Origin: Clitopilus passeckerianus
Lineage: Eukaryota > Basidiomycota > Agaricomycetes > Agaricales > Entolomataceae
Reading direction: 5' to 3'
Length of the DNA: 64,000 nucleotides
Assembly: GCA_944990035.1 (NCBI GenBank)
Contig: CALYLX010000146.1
Span: forward strand, 930,001-994,000
Shown here: one piece after another, positions 36,060 through 47,470 of the stretch
Layout: every line of letters begins with the position of its first letter
Position numbering within the stretch: the first letter of the stretch is position 1
Translations under genes and position numbers: made by a program
The notes under the pieces: generated by a model
What the model was told of the DNA's origin: nothing
The model's database searches: none
What the model saw: only the letters and a program-made list of their open reading frames with translations

Positions 36060-36445
36060 TAGTTAACCTTAACCCTACGCTGAGGTTTGACTTTGCCAGT
36101 GCCACCACAGCTGAGTTGGCTTCATGAACACTGTAGCCAACGACCGGTAGGAGTCAAACGGCAACGAGCACGAGAAAAACGGGAGGATGCAGAAATGTAA
36201 AGAACTGAGCAGGCTACCCAAAGCTTCTCAGTACAAATCAGTCATCGTGCGTGGCAACTCTTCCTTAACCAAACGACTGTTTTGTGACGACTGTACTGCA
36301 GTTTCGACGGCAGACGCCTGGCAGCGTCGAAGCAGCCATAATATTGAAGGAGAACAGTTACTTGGACCAATCACACCCAGCTGCGGCATCTAGGCACAAG
36401 CTCCCGACTTTTAATAGTCTTCCTTTCCGGCTTAATGCTTATCCT

Positions 36446-37439
36446 ATGGCCCTTCTGAGCAAGCCCGACCAATACAATTCGGTGAAGCCACCCTTCGACA
36501 CCTGGCAGGCTCGAATGGAACGGTTCTCAGACGGCTCCAAGGGTTCAATGACTCTCGATGAACCCATGAAGCTACCATCAATGGAGCTTCAAAACCAAAA
36601 AGTGCATCGATTCCCCATGTCGTTTGCCTGCGTGACGAGCATCAAGGCCACCAGTTCAAAGAAGAGCGTCCGAGTCAAACTCAATCACAAATTACGAACA
36701 GCCATTAACCTGATTATTGTTCGTAACGCGCAAGCTGGACAGGCAGAAGATGGAACTCCTCAACTCATCCTGAGAGACGCCGAAGCAGAAGGAGACGCTC
36801 CTCATATTCTACGTGGTAAGCAAAGCGCGCCAAAATATCATATTCATCAATCTCACTTCTCTTCAGGATGGACATATGTCTTTTGGCCACGTCTGGATAT
36901 ATACCAGATGCCATACCACCAGCTTATACCAGCGCTTCGCAAGGGTCTGGAGCATATCTGGGAGCAGGGATCAGAACTGGAGGCTAAGTGGGAAAAAGAT
37001 GCGATAGAGACAATCCAGTCAACCTCTAAAACCGCGGAGAATGCCACCCTCACAAAGAAGGCCAACAAAACTGCAACGCCTACAAAGCCCAAACGTTCTT
37101 TTGAAAGTTACCTGGAACAGCCCAAAGATAAACCTAAGGACGAGGAGTGGCTGGGATGGTTCAGGTCAATGGCCGATTCCACTCAGTCCGAAGACGTTAG
37201 TTCAATTGCTTTCAGGTACTTTCAATTGCTAATGCGTATTTTTTTATTAGCCCAACGCTCTTGAGTTTGAAGACCTCATGGAGAAGTATTCTCCTGGTTC
37301 GAAAACGGCACCCCAGCAATCACCGTCACCTCCATCCAAGCCCGAAGCCGAGCCTGAGCGAAAGCATCTGGGAGTTTTGTTCAAACCCAAGCGCCTGGTA
37401 CTCGAGCTTCCCAGCCCAAAGAAGAACAATAGACGATAG
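36446..37439 (+). CDS. Conserved protein of unknown function
   Basis: I do not recognise this family with confidence. Exons 36446-36815, 36867-37195 and 37251-37439 give an uninterrupted frame of 295 aa from the first ATG (MALLSKPDQYNSVKPPFDTW). It is basic, without signal peptide. The middle has RVKLNHKLRTAINLIIVRNA and, across intron 1, GWTYVFWPRLDIYQMPYHQL, which look like a folded globular domain. The C-terminal third is Lys/Ser/Pro-rich and disordered, ending PSPKKNNRR. A separate open frame (about 37540-37636) beyond the stop encodes a TM-like LGDLLIASVIGFSWVLEIGR and could belong to an alternative last exon. It is the only conserved-looking soluble gene between the two 7-TM paralogues. 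Confidence 0.65.
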
Positions 37440-37928
37440 TCTATGGGTAGTTTCTCCAAATGTCGCCGAGGATATGGCAGATTGCGGATCTCCTGACTTG
37501 GTGCCTAATGGATCATCAATGGACGGACGCAAATCCCTCCTAAATCGTGGGATTGGGCAGATTACGCTCGGGGATCTACTTATCGCGTCAGTGATTGGGT
37601 TCTCCTGGGTCCTCGAGATTGGACGTGTCGCATAGGGTGGAAACGATCAACGATATCAAGAGACTTTTTAGCTTTCCACATGGCATGCAATTCTCTTCCT
37701 TGAGAACATAGCCTCAGGTCTATGATAGTCTTCTGCTGTACCTTGGGCAGTTCGGGGCCTTTTGTTTACACTTGCACGGGAATCACTTGGATCTTCATTA
37801 TCCTATTATCATGTATAATTGACATGTATAATTGTACAACGCTGCCATCTTTTATATACAGCATGATATTGTTACAGTCCTTGGCACAGCGGCGAACGAC
37901 GGAAAGCAAAAAAGGGTGATAGTACCAA
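37440..37928. other. Intergenic, possible alternative last exon
   Basis: Contains an open TM-like frame ending at 37636, in a different frame from the upstream gene's last exon. The rest is AT-rich, with no other coding signal. Confidence 0.35.
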
Positions 37929-39057
37929 TCAAGGTAGAGAAATTCTAGAATCTAAATCGTAGTTGTAGTTATCCGTCCGACTTTTGTCAGAGTTTGAACG
38001 CATGGTTTCGTGCAAAGTAGACGTTGTGGCTTGAGAGAACTGGACAGCATGAGAGACTGGACGCTCATCGTCATGGTTCCAAGCTTTATCCTGCGCTACC
38101 CGATGGATAACTAGGAAAGTTGCCAAAGCCTGTTGAACCAAGATCAGAAATGGCTATGGAGGGTCTAAAAGTCATGACGCACCTGTGTCTGTGCAAGAAG
38201 AGGAATTCCGAAGAACAGAGCACCGAGCGTGAATGGGAATACGACGGCAGGGATCATGAAGACGATACTAATCGAAGCTGATTCGAGGATCATGGCCACA
38301 ATTGAGATGTATCTCCCACCGAAGCCTGGCCCGATAAGTTTTCTGACTCGCTGGCGGTGGAAAAGTAGGCGAGTAACAAGGAAGATATTGAAGATGGCGT
38401 TCAGGGTAAGGCTAGAAATGAAGAAGTAGGATATCGTTCGGGCTGCAGGAGATTGTAGTTCTTGTACGAGGTGGGCAATGCCGGTTCCTAAAGGCGAGGC
38501 TCTTAGTATGAGATCGAAAAGGCTTGGTAACTCACTTACCGATCACTGCTATATAAACTAGCACGAGAAGGGATCTGACTCCCCATCTTAGTGCTTTCGA
38601 ACTGCGAATACTGTATAGAACCCAGCAGCGCCAGAGCTAATGGGAAGGGTCGATGTTAAAACGTGGAAAAGCATTTACGTCGTGGTACTCTTACCAGCAA
38701 TCCATCCGTCAATAGTGTGGTCACAAAATACGCCAGGTTGACTCCAATCTTAACTCCAACGCATTTACTCCTTTCCCAATCGATATCTGCGAAGACAGCA
38801 ATTGATGGATTGGGCTGCTCAGCCTTGGCTGTTGTAATGGCCACGAGCTGGGCCAGGCAGAGAACATAGAGCACAGAGATGAACGCCAGCATGATCTTTG
38901 GCTGTCTCTGTGATGGCCGTCGCTTGAGTTTCTTCCTCAGCGTGCTCGCGCACTGAACGAAGAGAAGCGTGTTCATCCCCCAAGCGATACTAGGCAGACT
39001 CATATCGCCCAGCAGGACCAATGCCGGCCTCCATCTTGAAGTCTGGTACTCTGCCAT
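37929..39057 (-). CDS. Seven-TM orphan membrane protein, copy B
   Basis: Paralogue of the protein at 29877-31032. ATG at 39057 (MAEYQTSRWRPALVLLGDMS). Conserved landmarks are LGDMSLPSIAWGMNTLLFVQ, EQPNPSIAVFADIDWERSKC and LAYFVTTLLTDGLLV ending exon 1 at a GTAAGA donor. Later exons give the WRCWVLYSIR-like block, SLLVLVYIAVIG, YFFISSLTLNAIFNIFLVTR, YISIVAMILESASISIVFMI and PAVVFPFTLGALFFGIPLLA, then a final exon with ALATFLVIHRVAQDKAW and a hydrophilic tail ending at 37929. The exon order and the acidic AFADIxxE loop are shared with copy A. Function unknown; a sensor or receptor is a guess from topology. Confidence 0.75.
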
Positions 39058-39872
39058 CAAAGATAGGCTGGAGGAGGGGGGAAGATTTGTGTTCCTAGTC
39101 GATCTTAGGTGTTATAAGTCATGTTTCGCCAGACAGCCAAGGAGACTCGAGCCAGATCTTCGAATACCGAGACACGCACGATGGTGGATGGGATCATATC
39201 CTGTGTAGCCCATAGTAGGCTTCCATCAGAGCCTCGGATCTGAGTGGGAGATAGCAATTTGATTAGTATCATCGGTTGGGAAGCGTGATGATTGCGTTCC
39301 AAGATGTGTCCAATGGTGCATGAGGTTTTCAGGTTTGAACCAAGGTATGTTTTGAGAATGACTTCACCGGCAGTGATTTTCATGAGAATTTGGAGTGATC
39401 TTCAGACCTCGGGCCTTAGAGCCAATCCGATTCGCATTGAAGTGGTTCCGAGAAATTAAGTCCACAGATGATCAGCCGGTTGTCAGAGCCTGGCAAGCCG
39501 CAATAGAAATGGTACATTTGTTCGGAGCATGGGTCATTCTGTAAGTGCCGTCAGTGCCCGAGCTTCGCACTTGTTGGATGTCTTCTCAGGAATCGTCCAG
39601 ATTGATTTCCCGCACCAAGTAGAGCATTAGATGTTTGAACCAGCGGTGGTTCCTCCGCTTAGTTGCAAGGCAAATATTTATGGTACCTGTGAGGAAGAGG
39701 TCGGACAGTCGAAGAGGTAGCAAACGGAAACGGAGGCTCGTCGGAATCTCGGAGAGGAGGTATAGTGACCGAAAAGGCAAAAGTCTCCCACGCTTGTACA
39801 TCGTCAACGTAGTCCCGCCACGCTGCCAATCGCAGCTCACAACCATTAACGGACTCGAGAACTCCTGCGACA
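39058..39872. other. Divergent intergenic region
   Basis: About 0.8 kb between the start of 7-TM copy B and the YIPF gene. A 122-codon minus-strand frame at 39586-39954 overlaps the first YIPF exon and has no recognisable domain. Both promoters probably lie here. Confidence 0.45.
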
Positions 39873-41096
39873 ATGTCGTATGTTCAAGTCGAGGCAGATG
39901 ATGTGCGTAGACTTTTGACGAATTAAATGCAGCTTGAGTCCTGATTATTTCCATCTAGCGATTAGAGGAGGGACCGGAGGGCTTGCAGTTCAAATGTAAT
40001 TTCTTTCAAAAGTTTGGTCGAAAACAACGATGTTGACGGCGCCATAACAGCCTTCTTAGGTGCTGATACCGGTGGAGGAAATGGGCCAGCTCCAGCTCGT
40101 TCGCCTGGTGTGGGCAGAGCCGACCGTGGTACGTGATAATCTTTCGGTGACCCTACATCAAGCACCCAACTGACATTGCGACACCAGGCTATCTAGCAGA
40201 TGAGACTGCACGGAAAGGCTCTTCTGCATTTTGGAACTTGGAATATTACCAGCCATACTTTGACGTTGATACCCAGACGGTTCGTGATAACTACCATTAC
40301 CTACCAAGAAGGGCACAACTGGACAACCCATAATAGGTTCTACAACGCTGCTATGGGACTCTGCTACCAACCTCAACAAATTACCTCTCGACCCATCTCA
40401 ACCCAGCAGACCTCTACGGCCCCTTCTGGACATTAACAACGCTTATTTTCGCACTGTTCCTATCCTCAAGTTTGGGTGCTTCAATAGCTGCCTACCTGTC
40501 CGCACCAGGCCAAGCATACGACTATGACTTCCAGCTGCTTTCCATAGCAGTTTCTCTCGTATATGCCTATGGTCTTGGCCTTCCCGTTCTGCTCTGGCTA
40601 GCACTCAGATATTTGGGTGTGGGAGAATGGAGTGTCGTAGAAGCCATCGCAATTTGGGGTTATGCACAATTCGTGTGGATACCGGTTTCGGTAAGGATTT
40701 TCTCTATCCCAGGTATATGGCAGATAGCTTAACGTGATAACAGGTTTTATGCGTTGCTCCAGTGCCAATGCTGCGATGGGGCCTCGTTTTCTTGGCCTTT
40801 GGTTCTTCTGGGTACTTCCTTGTCAGAAATGTTTACCCTATTCTTGCAACCGTAGGTTCTGGTTACATGCCACTTTGGTCTCCCGCTCATTGGAATGTTT
40901 CTAGGCTGAAGCCAAAGCAACGCGTCTTTTGATTATTGCAGTCGCAGTGCTGCATGCGGCGCTTGCGCTGACCTTCAAGGTCCTCTTTTTCAGCTATTAC
41001 GTTGTCGACAAGATCGGTGCAGATTTGCCACTTCCCGGCGGTGATAGTCCAGCAACAAATACTACCGCAGCAGCGGTAGTAAGAGGTTTCTTCTGA
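39873..41096 (+). CDS. YIP1/YIPF-family Golgi membrane protein
   Basis: Five-TM protein of the Yip1 domain family, which works with Rab GTPases in ER-Golgi vesicle traffic; closest in form to YIPF1/YIPF2. ATG at 39873 (MSYVQVEADD), with small exons giving RLEEGPEGLQFK, SFLGADTGGGNGPAPARSPG and GYLADETARKGSSAFWNLEY. The hallmark FWNLEYYQPYFDVDT is complete. After two more introns come TM segments LTTLIFALFLSSSLGASIAA, LSIAVSLVYAYGLGLPVLLW, WGYAQFVWIPVSV, WGLVFLAFGSSGYFL and LLIIAVAVLHAALALTFKVL. The protein ends VVRGFF at 41096, about 100 bp from the convergent GH5 gene. Confidence 0.88.
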
Positions 41097-41199
41097 GTGT
41101 TGGACTCATTCCGTCGCTACAGAAAGTTCCGTTGTAATAGTAGTATTTGCAAAAATGAAAGACATTCTTGTCGTTTTCTACACCACTGCTACACTACCC

Positions 41200-42774
41200 T
41201 TATGAGTCTCCGTCAATTTCCGGCCAGCTGAACTGCCCAATATGCGTCCTCGTAGCAATGGACGCAGCCTTGAGGGTGGACCAGGTAGGTTCGTCAGTCC
41301 AGACCTATACATCCATGTCAGTCGGAAACACAGGGAGATGTGGTCAACAAACCTCATAGTCGCTCGAACCCTTCCCGGGCTTGACAATCTCCCAATACAT
41401 CCAAGGTACTCCAGTCTTGATCAAGAGGTCGGTGACAGCCTTGATCTGGCTCTGCTTGCTGCTGCCAGTCGCGCCGAACTCCTCGTAGATCATGCGTTTT
41501 CCGGACTGGGCAGCTAGAGGTTTGGCTGCGTCGATGTGAGAACCAACATATGAGGGGTCAACATTGTAGTCGTGGAGGGCAATGATTTGGAGGGAAGGGC
41601 AGCTGTTATTGGAGCATGAGCTTTGATTGACTGGGTAGTGAGTGGTTATGGTGCAGCTCACCTCCAGAACTGAGATTGAAGAGAAGTAGGGAGGTCAGTA
41701 CCTCCACCAGTGGAAATCTGTATACCGGTGTTTCCAAGAACGGAGCGAATGACGGCAGCTCGCCCACACCTAACGAGGACGTCAAGGTGTGCATTTTTGT
41801 CCCTTCAGTTCGGAAGGTGGACTTACCACCAGTCGGGCGCGACCTGGTTCATATGTCCCATTCCTTCGTTCTGGATCTCAAAGGAGAAGATAGCGTCTAC
41901 GGCCAGCAATTAGCGAAACAAAAAGGGCTTGTAGGTAGAGAAAGTCGTACCAGAAAGCTGATGCCAGGGGATACCGAAGTTGGGAGACTTGAAGTTGAGA
42001 ATGTGGCGGAGGCGGTTGTCGTACTGAAGGACATGATTACAATGTGAGCTAGGCAATGGTTCGATCGGTTGTTAGACTTACATCGGCAATGGCATTGGTG
42101 TTGGTGTAGAAAGTAGAGGAATCTGGAACTCCGTTGGTACAGCCAGTCACGGGGAGCTTGTATTTAGCAACGTATGCATCGGTGTCCCAGCATCCAAGAG
42201 CGTATCGGTCGTGCATAGCAATGACGAGCTTGATATCTGGGAAGCATCACGTCAATAAAGAGCCGCTGCATGGGTGGAGACCTATTTACCTCGAGCATGA
42301 GCTTCGACAGCAAGCTGATCGATTGCCTTGAGGACTGCATCATCATATGAACCGACTGCAGCAGGAAAATATTCCGTAAGTGGCCCTATTGTAGAGAAGA
42401 AAGTTCGGGTTCTCATACCTGCAACGGTTTCCAGATCATTTATCGCGCTAGCGCTGGAGCCCTTGTCACCAGCTGCTATTCTTGCGATGAAAATGCGGAG
42501 GACTAAAGACAGCTGGTCAGTTCTTCCTAAGGCAAAATCAAGTCTCAACGCACGTTTCATGTCCGCACCAGCCATTGCATCTAGCACTGCTATACGATCT
42601 GGTTGCTGTAGATGAGTTAGATTCTTCTACTAATCGTAGAAATGCTAATCCACTTACAGACAGGGCCCATAAGAAGTATGAGTTGGCTCCGGCGAAGTCG
42701 TTGGCAGCTACCAGGAAAGGCGAGAGGGCGAGCGTGAGTGCAAGCAATAGAAACTTCTTCACAGATGGCGACAT
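41200..42774 (-). CDS. Secreted glycoside hydrolase family 5-like enzyme
   Basis: Probable secreted beta-glycanase/glycosidase with a TIM-barrel fold. ATG at 42774. Signal peptide KKFLLLALTLALSPFLVAA is followed by NDFAGANSYFLWAL, the family's first strand. Other landmarks are IKLVIAMHDRYALGCWDTDA, IFSFEIQNEGMGHMNQVAPD (acid/base Glu of NEG), IIALHDYNVDPSYVGSHIDA and RMIYEEFGATGSS (nucleophile-type Glu), then VPWMYWEIVKPG and VWTDEPTWSTLK, ending FSWPEIDGDS. At least seven short introns interrupt it; some internal boundaries are provisional. Sub-family and substrate (mannan or other beta-glycan) cannot be fixed by eye. Convergent with the YIPF gene. Confidence 0.87.
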
Positions 42775-43539
42775 GTTGACGGTCGCGGTCGTGGATACGG
42801 TGTAAAACTGGGCCTTTTTATACACCGACGCGTCAACAGCTGAGAATAGCAGCCGGCTGGAGAGCAGTAATCAAGCGAGTAGTCACTCCTGCTCGCCATG
42901 AGGAACACTGCAGCTTTGCGACGTTGATAGGAGTCGGCGAACACTTGTTTGATGCTAATTTTCCTCGAAGCATATGAACTGACGGCACAAGTTGAGCCGG
43001 AGGCACCGTCGTTGCAAGTTATAAAGTCAGAAGATCCATATTTATCGCGCGAGGAGATCACAGGACTCGAACGAATGGATCACAAGATAGCCACCAGGTG
43101 CGACTTCAAATTGACGAAGCTAAGCGGGGGCTCACTTGACAGCTAGACTGGAGCTCTGATCGGCCTGAGGGAACGACAGGTATTCTGATCTCTTTACACA
43201 ATCACAAGGACTTGAAGTTTTCTTCGAGAAAGCCTATTGGGGGGTCAAGAAAACAACAAGAAATTTCAAGTTGAGTTTCAGGATGGTATTGTGGTGGTAA
43301 AGGCCAACGGGACTTCGGCGGTTTTCGTTTGAGATCCTCGTGTAAGGTATAATTCAAAACTCATTTGGGTGCATAACGCAACAGCGCTGGTGTAATATAA
43401 ACCCCAAAGATGGCGTTCCTTTAGGACTTGCTGTTTGCCGTGGACACTGGCAAAGTGGTACTGAAAAGTGGCCCGCCTAACTGCTGGATCCACGAAGCCG
43501 GCAACTCCCGTACACCACTCCCTAGACCCGACCACCACC
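42775..43539. other. Divergent intergenic region, GH5 / MIC12
   Basis: 765 bp with no supported gene. Contains the upstream regions of both neighbours; a TTTTTATACACC stretch near 42814 is TATA-like, about 45 bp upstream of the GH5 ATG. Confidence 0.4.
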
Positions 43540-44020
43540 ATGTCCTTCCTTGTGGGCCCAGTTTCAGGCGCATTAGTCGCTGGAGGCGTAAGAGACGTTC
43601 ACCTTCATGTCATCAACGGAAGGCTTATCATATTTTGTCAGGTATACTATGGGTTTTCGAATTTAATATCAACAAGGTCAGCATTCTTCCGACCACTTTC
43701 AAGATCAACTGGGTTGAGACCATGAAATGGCAGAACTGAACAGCATCGTCGAGAGTCAGTACTTTCTTGTATCCCGTCGTATTTATCTCTTCCTGACGAA
43801 ACCTTGCAGCCTGCACGTTCTAAGCGTTCGTCTCACAGAGAACCCCTCTCATGTGCAAGCACCGCCCTCCGCCGCCTCTCGAGTCACCCAGGCTCCTTTC
43901 GCTACGATGATGCAAGGCAAATGGAATGAAGAACTTGCCAATCTATTCGCCGGCTTTGGGAATATGGATAGACGAGTAATAGACTGGGGTCGAAAGGTGT
44001 TATACGGCGAGGACAAATAA
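43540..44020 (+). CDS. mic12: MICOS complex subunit MIC12
   Basis: Small inner mitochondrial membrane protein of the MICOS cristae-junction complex. Exons 43540-43587, 43642-43676, 43734-43754 (21 nt) and 43810-44020 give 104 aa. The N-terminus MSFLVGPVSGALVAGGVYYG is a single TM with glycine spacing. It is followed by FSNLISTRTEQHRRDLHVLS, the family signature, which is only read after splicing through the 21-nt exon. The C-terminal half contains PFATMMQGKWNEELANLF and VIDWGRKVLYGEDK, with no further TM. The identification rests on the N-terminal signature as remembered for fungal Mic12/Aim5 proteins. Confidence 0.82.
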
Positions 44021-44403
44021 TCATGGATCATGGCTCCCGTTCTTTAGTACCCACTCTCTGGGACATTGCAAGACGCTAGCCAGCTTCAGCGGCTCCCCGT
44101 AACGCTCCTATGGATTGGAGACATCCATGTGTTGGAGGGATTGAGGCCCTCAAGCGACATGAAGTGAAAAGAGAAAGTCCGATTCCCGTAGGGTTCTGCA
44201 AGGATGACGCCTTGGGGATTGGATTTCCTTGTTATAGTACTCCTTTAGTAGATGTGGCGAATGTCAATGTTAGAGGTCAAGGTCGCAATGAAGGATTTGT
44301 CTATCACTTGAATTTGAAGTACTCGGGCCCAATAACATTACAATTGAATTTGATGAGTTCACCTAGTTTGGTCCACTAACCTCATGCAGCTTTCATCGAC
44401 GCC
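44021..44403. other. Intergenic region, no gene seen
   Basis: Under 400 bp between MIC12 and the NACHT gene. One 89-codon frame shows no domain. Confidence 0.45.
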
Positions 44404-46407
44404 ATGACCGACTCGCCAGGCCTTTTTGCATATGCAAATGGCGTATCCATGAATCGTCCCGTATTCACGGAGAACCACTATAACTTCCTTGACCGGGATT
44501 CCGGTAAGGCCTTAGCGCTTACTTAGCTAGCATCCCATGGATCACCACGCTTACCATGTTTTCAGAGGAGGTCAGGGAGGCCAAAAAGGCAGAGGAGGTC
44601 AATGAGGCAATGAAGGTGCTGAAGAAACACGTCGCTTTCGGCGCGCTATTCAACTCTTCAGAGCGTTACGACGCTCCGAAATGTCATCCGGACACTCGTG
44701 TGGCACTCTTGAATAGCATTGAACAGTGGTCCAAGGATTCTACATCCGCGACCCCACTGATATGGCTTCGAGGTGCTGCGGGAGCAGGGAAATCCGCCAT
44801 TGCGCAATCAATCGCTGAACGGTTGAACGAACAGAAGGCACTTGCAGCTAGCTTCTTCTTCTGGAGAACAGCCATTCAGCGCAACGAGAGCAAGTACCTT
44901 ATCCCCACGCTTGCTTATCAACTCTCTCGCTCAGTTAAGGCAACCCGAAAGCACATAGCAGCTACTTTACAGGATGACATAGGCATTTTCGAGAAGGATC
45001 TATGGACCCAGATGGCAGAACTGATCATTCGTCCCCTCTTGGCCGTGTTCTCAGAGAAGAAGACAGTAATCCCCCTCGTCATTGTAATCGACGGACTAGA
45101 CGAGTGTTCCGTTGACTACGAGCACCAAAACCACGAGGATCAACAAAAGGAAATCCTTGAGGTCATTACTCGGGCATTGCAGCTAGAGAATCTCCCCATC
45201 CGCTTTCTGATAGCTAGTCGTCCAGAGAGACAGATCCGAGAGTGCTTTGGGAACCCCTCGCTAAGCATCCTGACGAACCTCGTTGCATTGGTTCACAGCC
45301 CCGAGTCTGATGCCGATATACAGCTTTATATTGAATGCAAATTCGATGAGATACGACGTCGACACCCATCCTTCGGCCCATCCTGGCCGCCCCCTGATGT
45401 GATTCCTGAACTTGTTCGCAAGTCTTCGGGACACTTTGTGTACGCTGCAGTAGTCATGCGCCACCTCGAATCTCCTCGCACAGATCCAACGGCAGGACTT
45501 CAAATGATTATGGGCCTCAAAGCCCTACCAGGCGACAGTGACCGACCCTTCGCGGTTCTCGATGCACTCTACATCCACATCCTCAAGGGAATAATCCCTC
45601 GGTCTCTTCCTGTTGTTACAAGCATCTTCGAACTCATGCTATTTCATCGATTTAATCAATGGCTATTCACTGATATCCACGCAGGGCCGTCACCCGCCTT
45701 CATTGCAAGATATCTGTTTCACACTATCCAGCAGGTTTACATGCACCTTATCGATCTCCACTCAATCCTGGAGATCCCTCCAGAGGTTGCGGGTAGTCTG
45801 GAGGGCGTCCCAATATCATTTATCCATGCGTCGTTCAGTGACTTCCTCACAGATCCAGCTCGCTCCGGCTCTTTCTTCCTGGACAAACCCCAAGCCTTGC
45901 TTCATCTTCAACTAGTTCGGTTGAAGCACCTGTTTATTCAGACCCTCTCGGAAGACGGCGGTAAATCTGCTTGTTACAACGAAAAAGGTTTCGCTAGGGA
46001 ACTACGTCTAGGGCTAGTGCCTAACCCTTGGCCCCTTCCACCCAGCCAAGAGTTGGCGAATGGGATTCAAGCTTTGATAAGTACAGACAAAAAAGTGCTC
46101 GCTCGGTACCTTAAGGACAACCAGCTGGATCATTTGGGCGTTCAACGGAACTGCGACATCCTGATACAGTTCATCCCGAACCAAGATTGTCGAAACGTTG
46201 TTAGGAAGTATTTAAAGGTATAGTTCTTTTGGCTTTCGTCTATCTATTGGGACCTGATTTAGACACACCTAGAGCTGTGGGATCACCCAAAATCAGGTTC
46301 TGAGGGAACTATGGTGGCTGAAGAAAAGGCATGACCCGAATGTAGAGGAAACGGACAACCCCATACGGAGGACGTCTAGTCTGCTAGGCAAATTATTTCA
46401 CTTCTAA
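44404..46407 (+). CDS. NACHT-domain STAND NTPase
   Basis: Signal-transducing ATPase with numerous domains, of the kind fungi use in non-self recognition and programmed cell death. Exons 44404-44503, 44566-46217 and 46273-46407 give 628 aa. If the second intron is not removed, the protein stops at 46223 with 585 aa. N-terminus SPGLFAYANGVSMNRPVFTE is the usual head of this Agaricomycete group. Walker A is WLRGAAGAGKSAIAQ, Walker B VIVIDGLDECS, and sensor region FLIASRPERQI. The winged-helix-like part has FIHASFSDFLTDPARSG. There are no WD40, ankyrin or TPR repeats behind it, so the sensing module is missing or replaced by the short C-terminal helix region (VLRELWWLKKRHDPNVEE). Confidence 0.85.
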
Positions 46408-46640
46408 ACCGCCCTTGGAGATTGTCATTTGACGAAGCTCCTTACTATATACACTATATTGATTAAATTTGACTTGAACTACAGTAAGAGATGTACAATT
46501 GTAAATGTGAACGTTGTAGATGGCGTGAGTTAGAACACAGTGTCCCGCACGAGCATATTGGATATCGCAGACCGCATGGTAACACATAGAGCGAACCACC
46601 GACAACAGTGACGCGAGCGGGTAAGGCTCAGAAGGCTCCG

Positions 46641-47470
46641 TCAGCCCAGTTCCGTGTACGCTTCGTCCTCAGAGGCAGGCTTTGCGTTCTTATCTCCAGC
46701 TGCAATATTTTCCGAATATCCACCCCCATGTTGCCTTGAGCTAAGCCAGATGGAGACGATGCTTCCAATAGCTAGAAGGGGAGGTGTGGTGAGGATCCAC
46801 ATCGGCTTTGAGAGAGGCAAATGAACTGACAAAGGGCCATCAGAACAGCAGATAATGCGATCTGAACCTTCCCAAGCAAGCAGAACCCGTCAGCTAGCCC
46901 GTCAGAATCACCCTTGAAGTTACACTCCTTGGGCGTTTCAACTGCGAACATGATGAGGAATACTTTGGTGGGTTAAGCTATAGATCGAGCTCTCTTTGCA
47001 TTAGAACTTTGAACACGAACCTAGCCAAACAACAGCTAACCCTGAAAAGACGGCGAGATGCGATGAGGTCCTCGCGAGGAAGTGGGTTGATCGTGGCCGG
47101 CCATTGAAATACAACCTTGGATGAGGTTGCGTTGGAACGTGAGCTCCTTTGGATATCTGAGCCAAGAGATATACTTACATAACGCTTGTTCCGGCTGAAG
47201 TCCCGATTGCAAATGGCAGACACACCGCTGAGAAGTACTCTGCGTTCCGATGATAAGAGACTTCATCGTTGTGGTATCAGGGAGATCACTTGCTTATATA
47301 GGATGCAATGACTGGCCATATAGCTGGAATGAAGCTCACCCCAAATTGAGCTAAACCGGCAACCAATATCAGACCTAAAAGCACAGTTTCAATTAGCGCA
47401 TCTTATCGAGAATACATGGCCAGAACTGACTGTAAAATGTTGTCCGAAGCGTAAACGGATTGACGGGCAT
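46641..47470 (-). CDS. Small multi-TM orphan protein (intact copy)
   Basis: Unknown function. ATG at 47470 (MPVNPFTLRTTFYS), then exons encoding LILVAGLAQFGVSFIPAIWP, SYHRNAEYFSAVCLPFAIGT, a hydrophilic loop with AVETPKECNFKGDSDGLADG, FCLLGKVQIALSAVLMALCQ, LAIGSIVSIWLSSRQHGGGY and a short acidic tail ending at 46641. Four or five TMs. The paired cysteines ECNF...FCLL flank the loop. The next 1.5 kb hold a decayed copy. I do not recognise the family; it appears confined to related fungi. Confidence 0.55.

Larger units (their letters stand above)
34010..36095. repeat. Tandem duplication unit 2
   Basis: Second copy of the segment described for 31785-33985, same orientation, containing the paralogous gene D with its 5' and 3' flanks. 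The junction between units is around 33985-34010. Confidence 0.75.

Noticed and set aside
39586..39954. 122-codon minus-strand frame
   Set aside because: Overlaps the YIPF first exon, no domain, no splice continuity.
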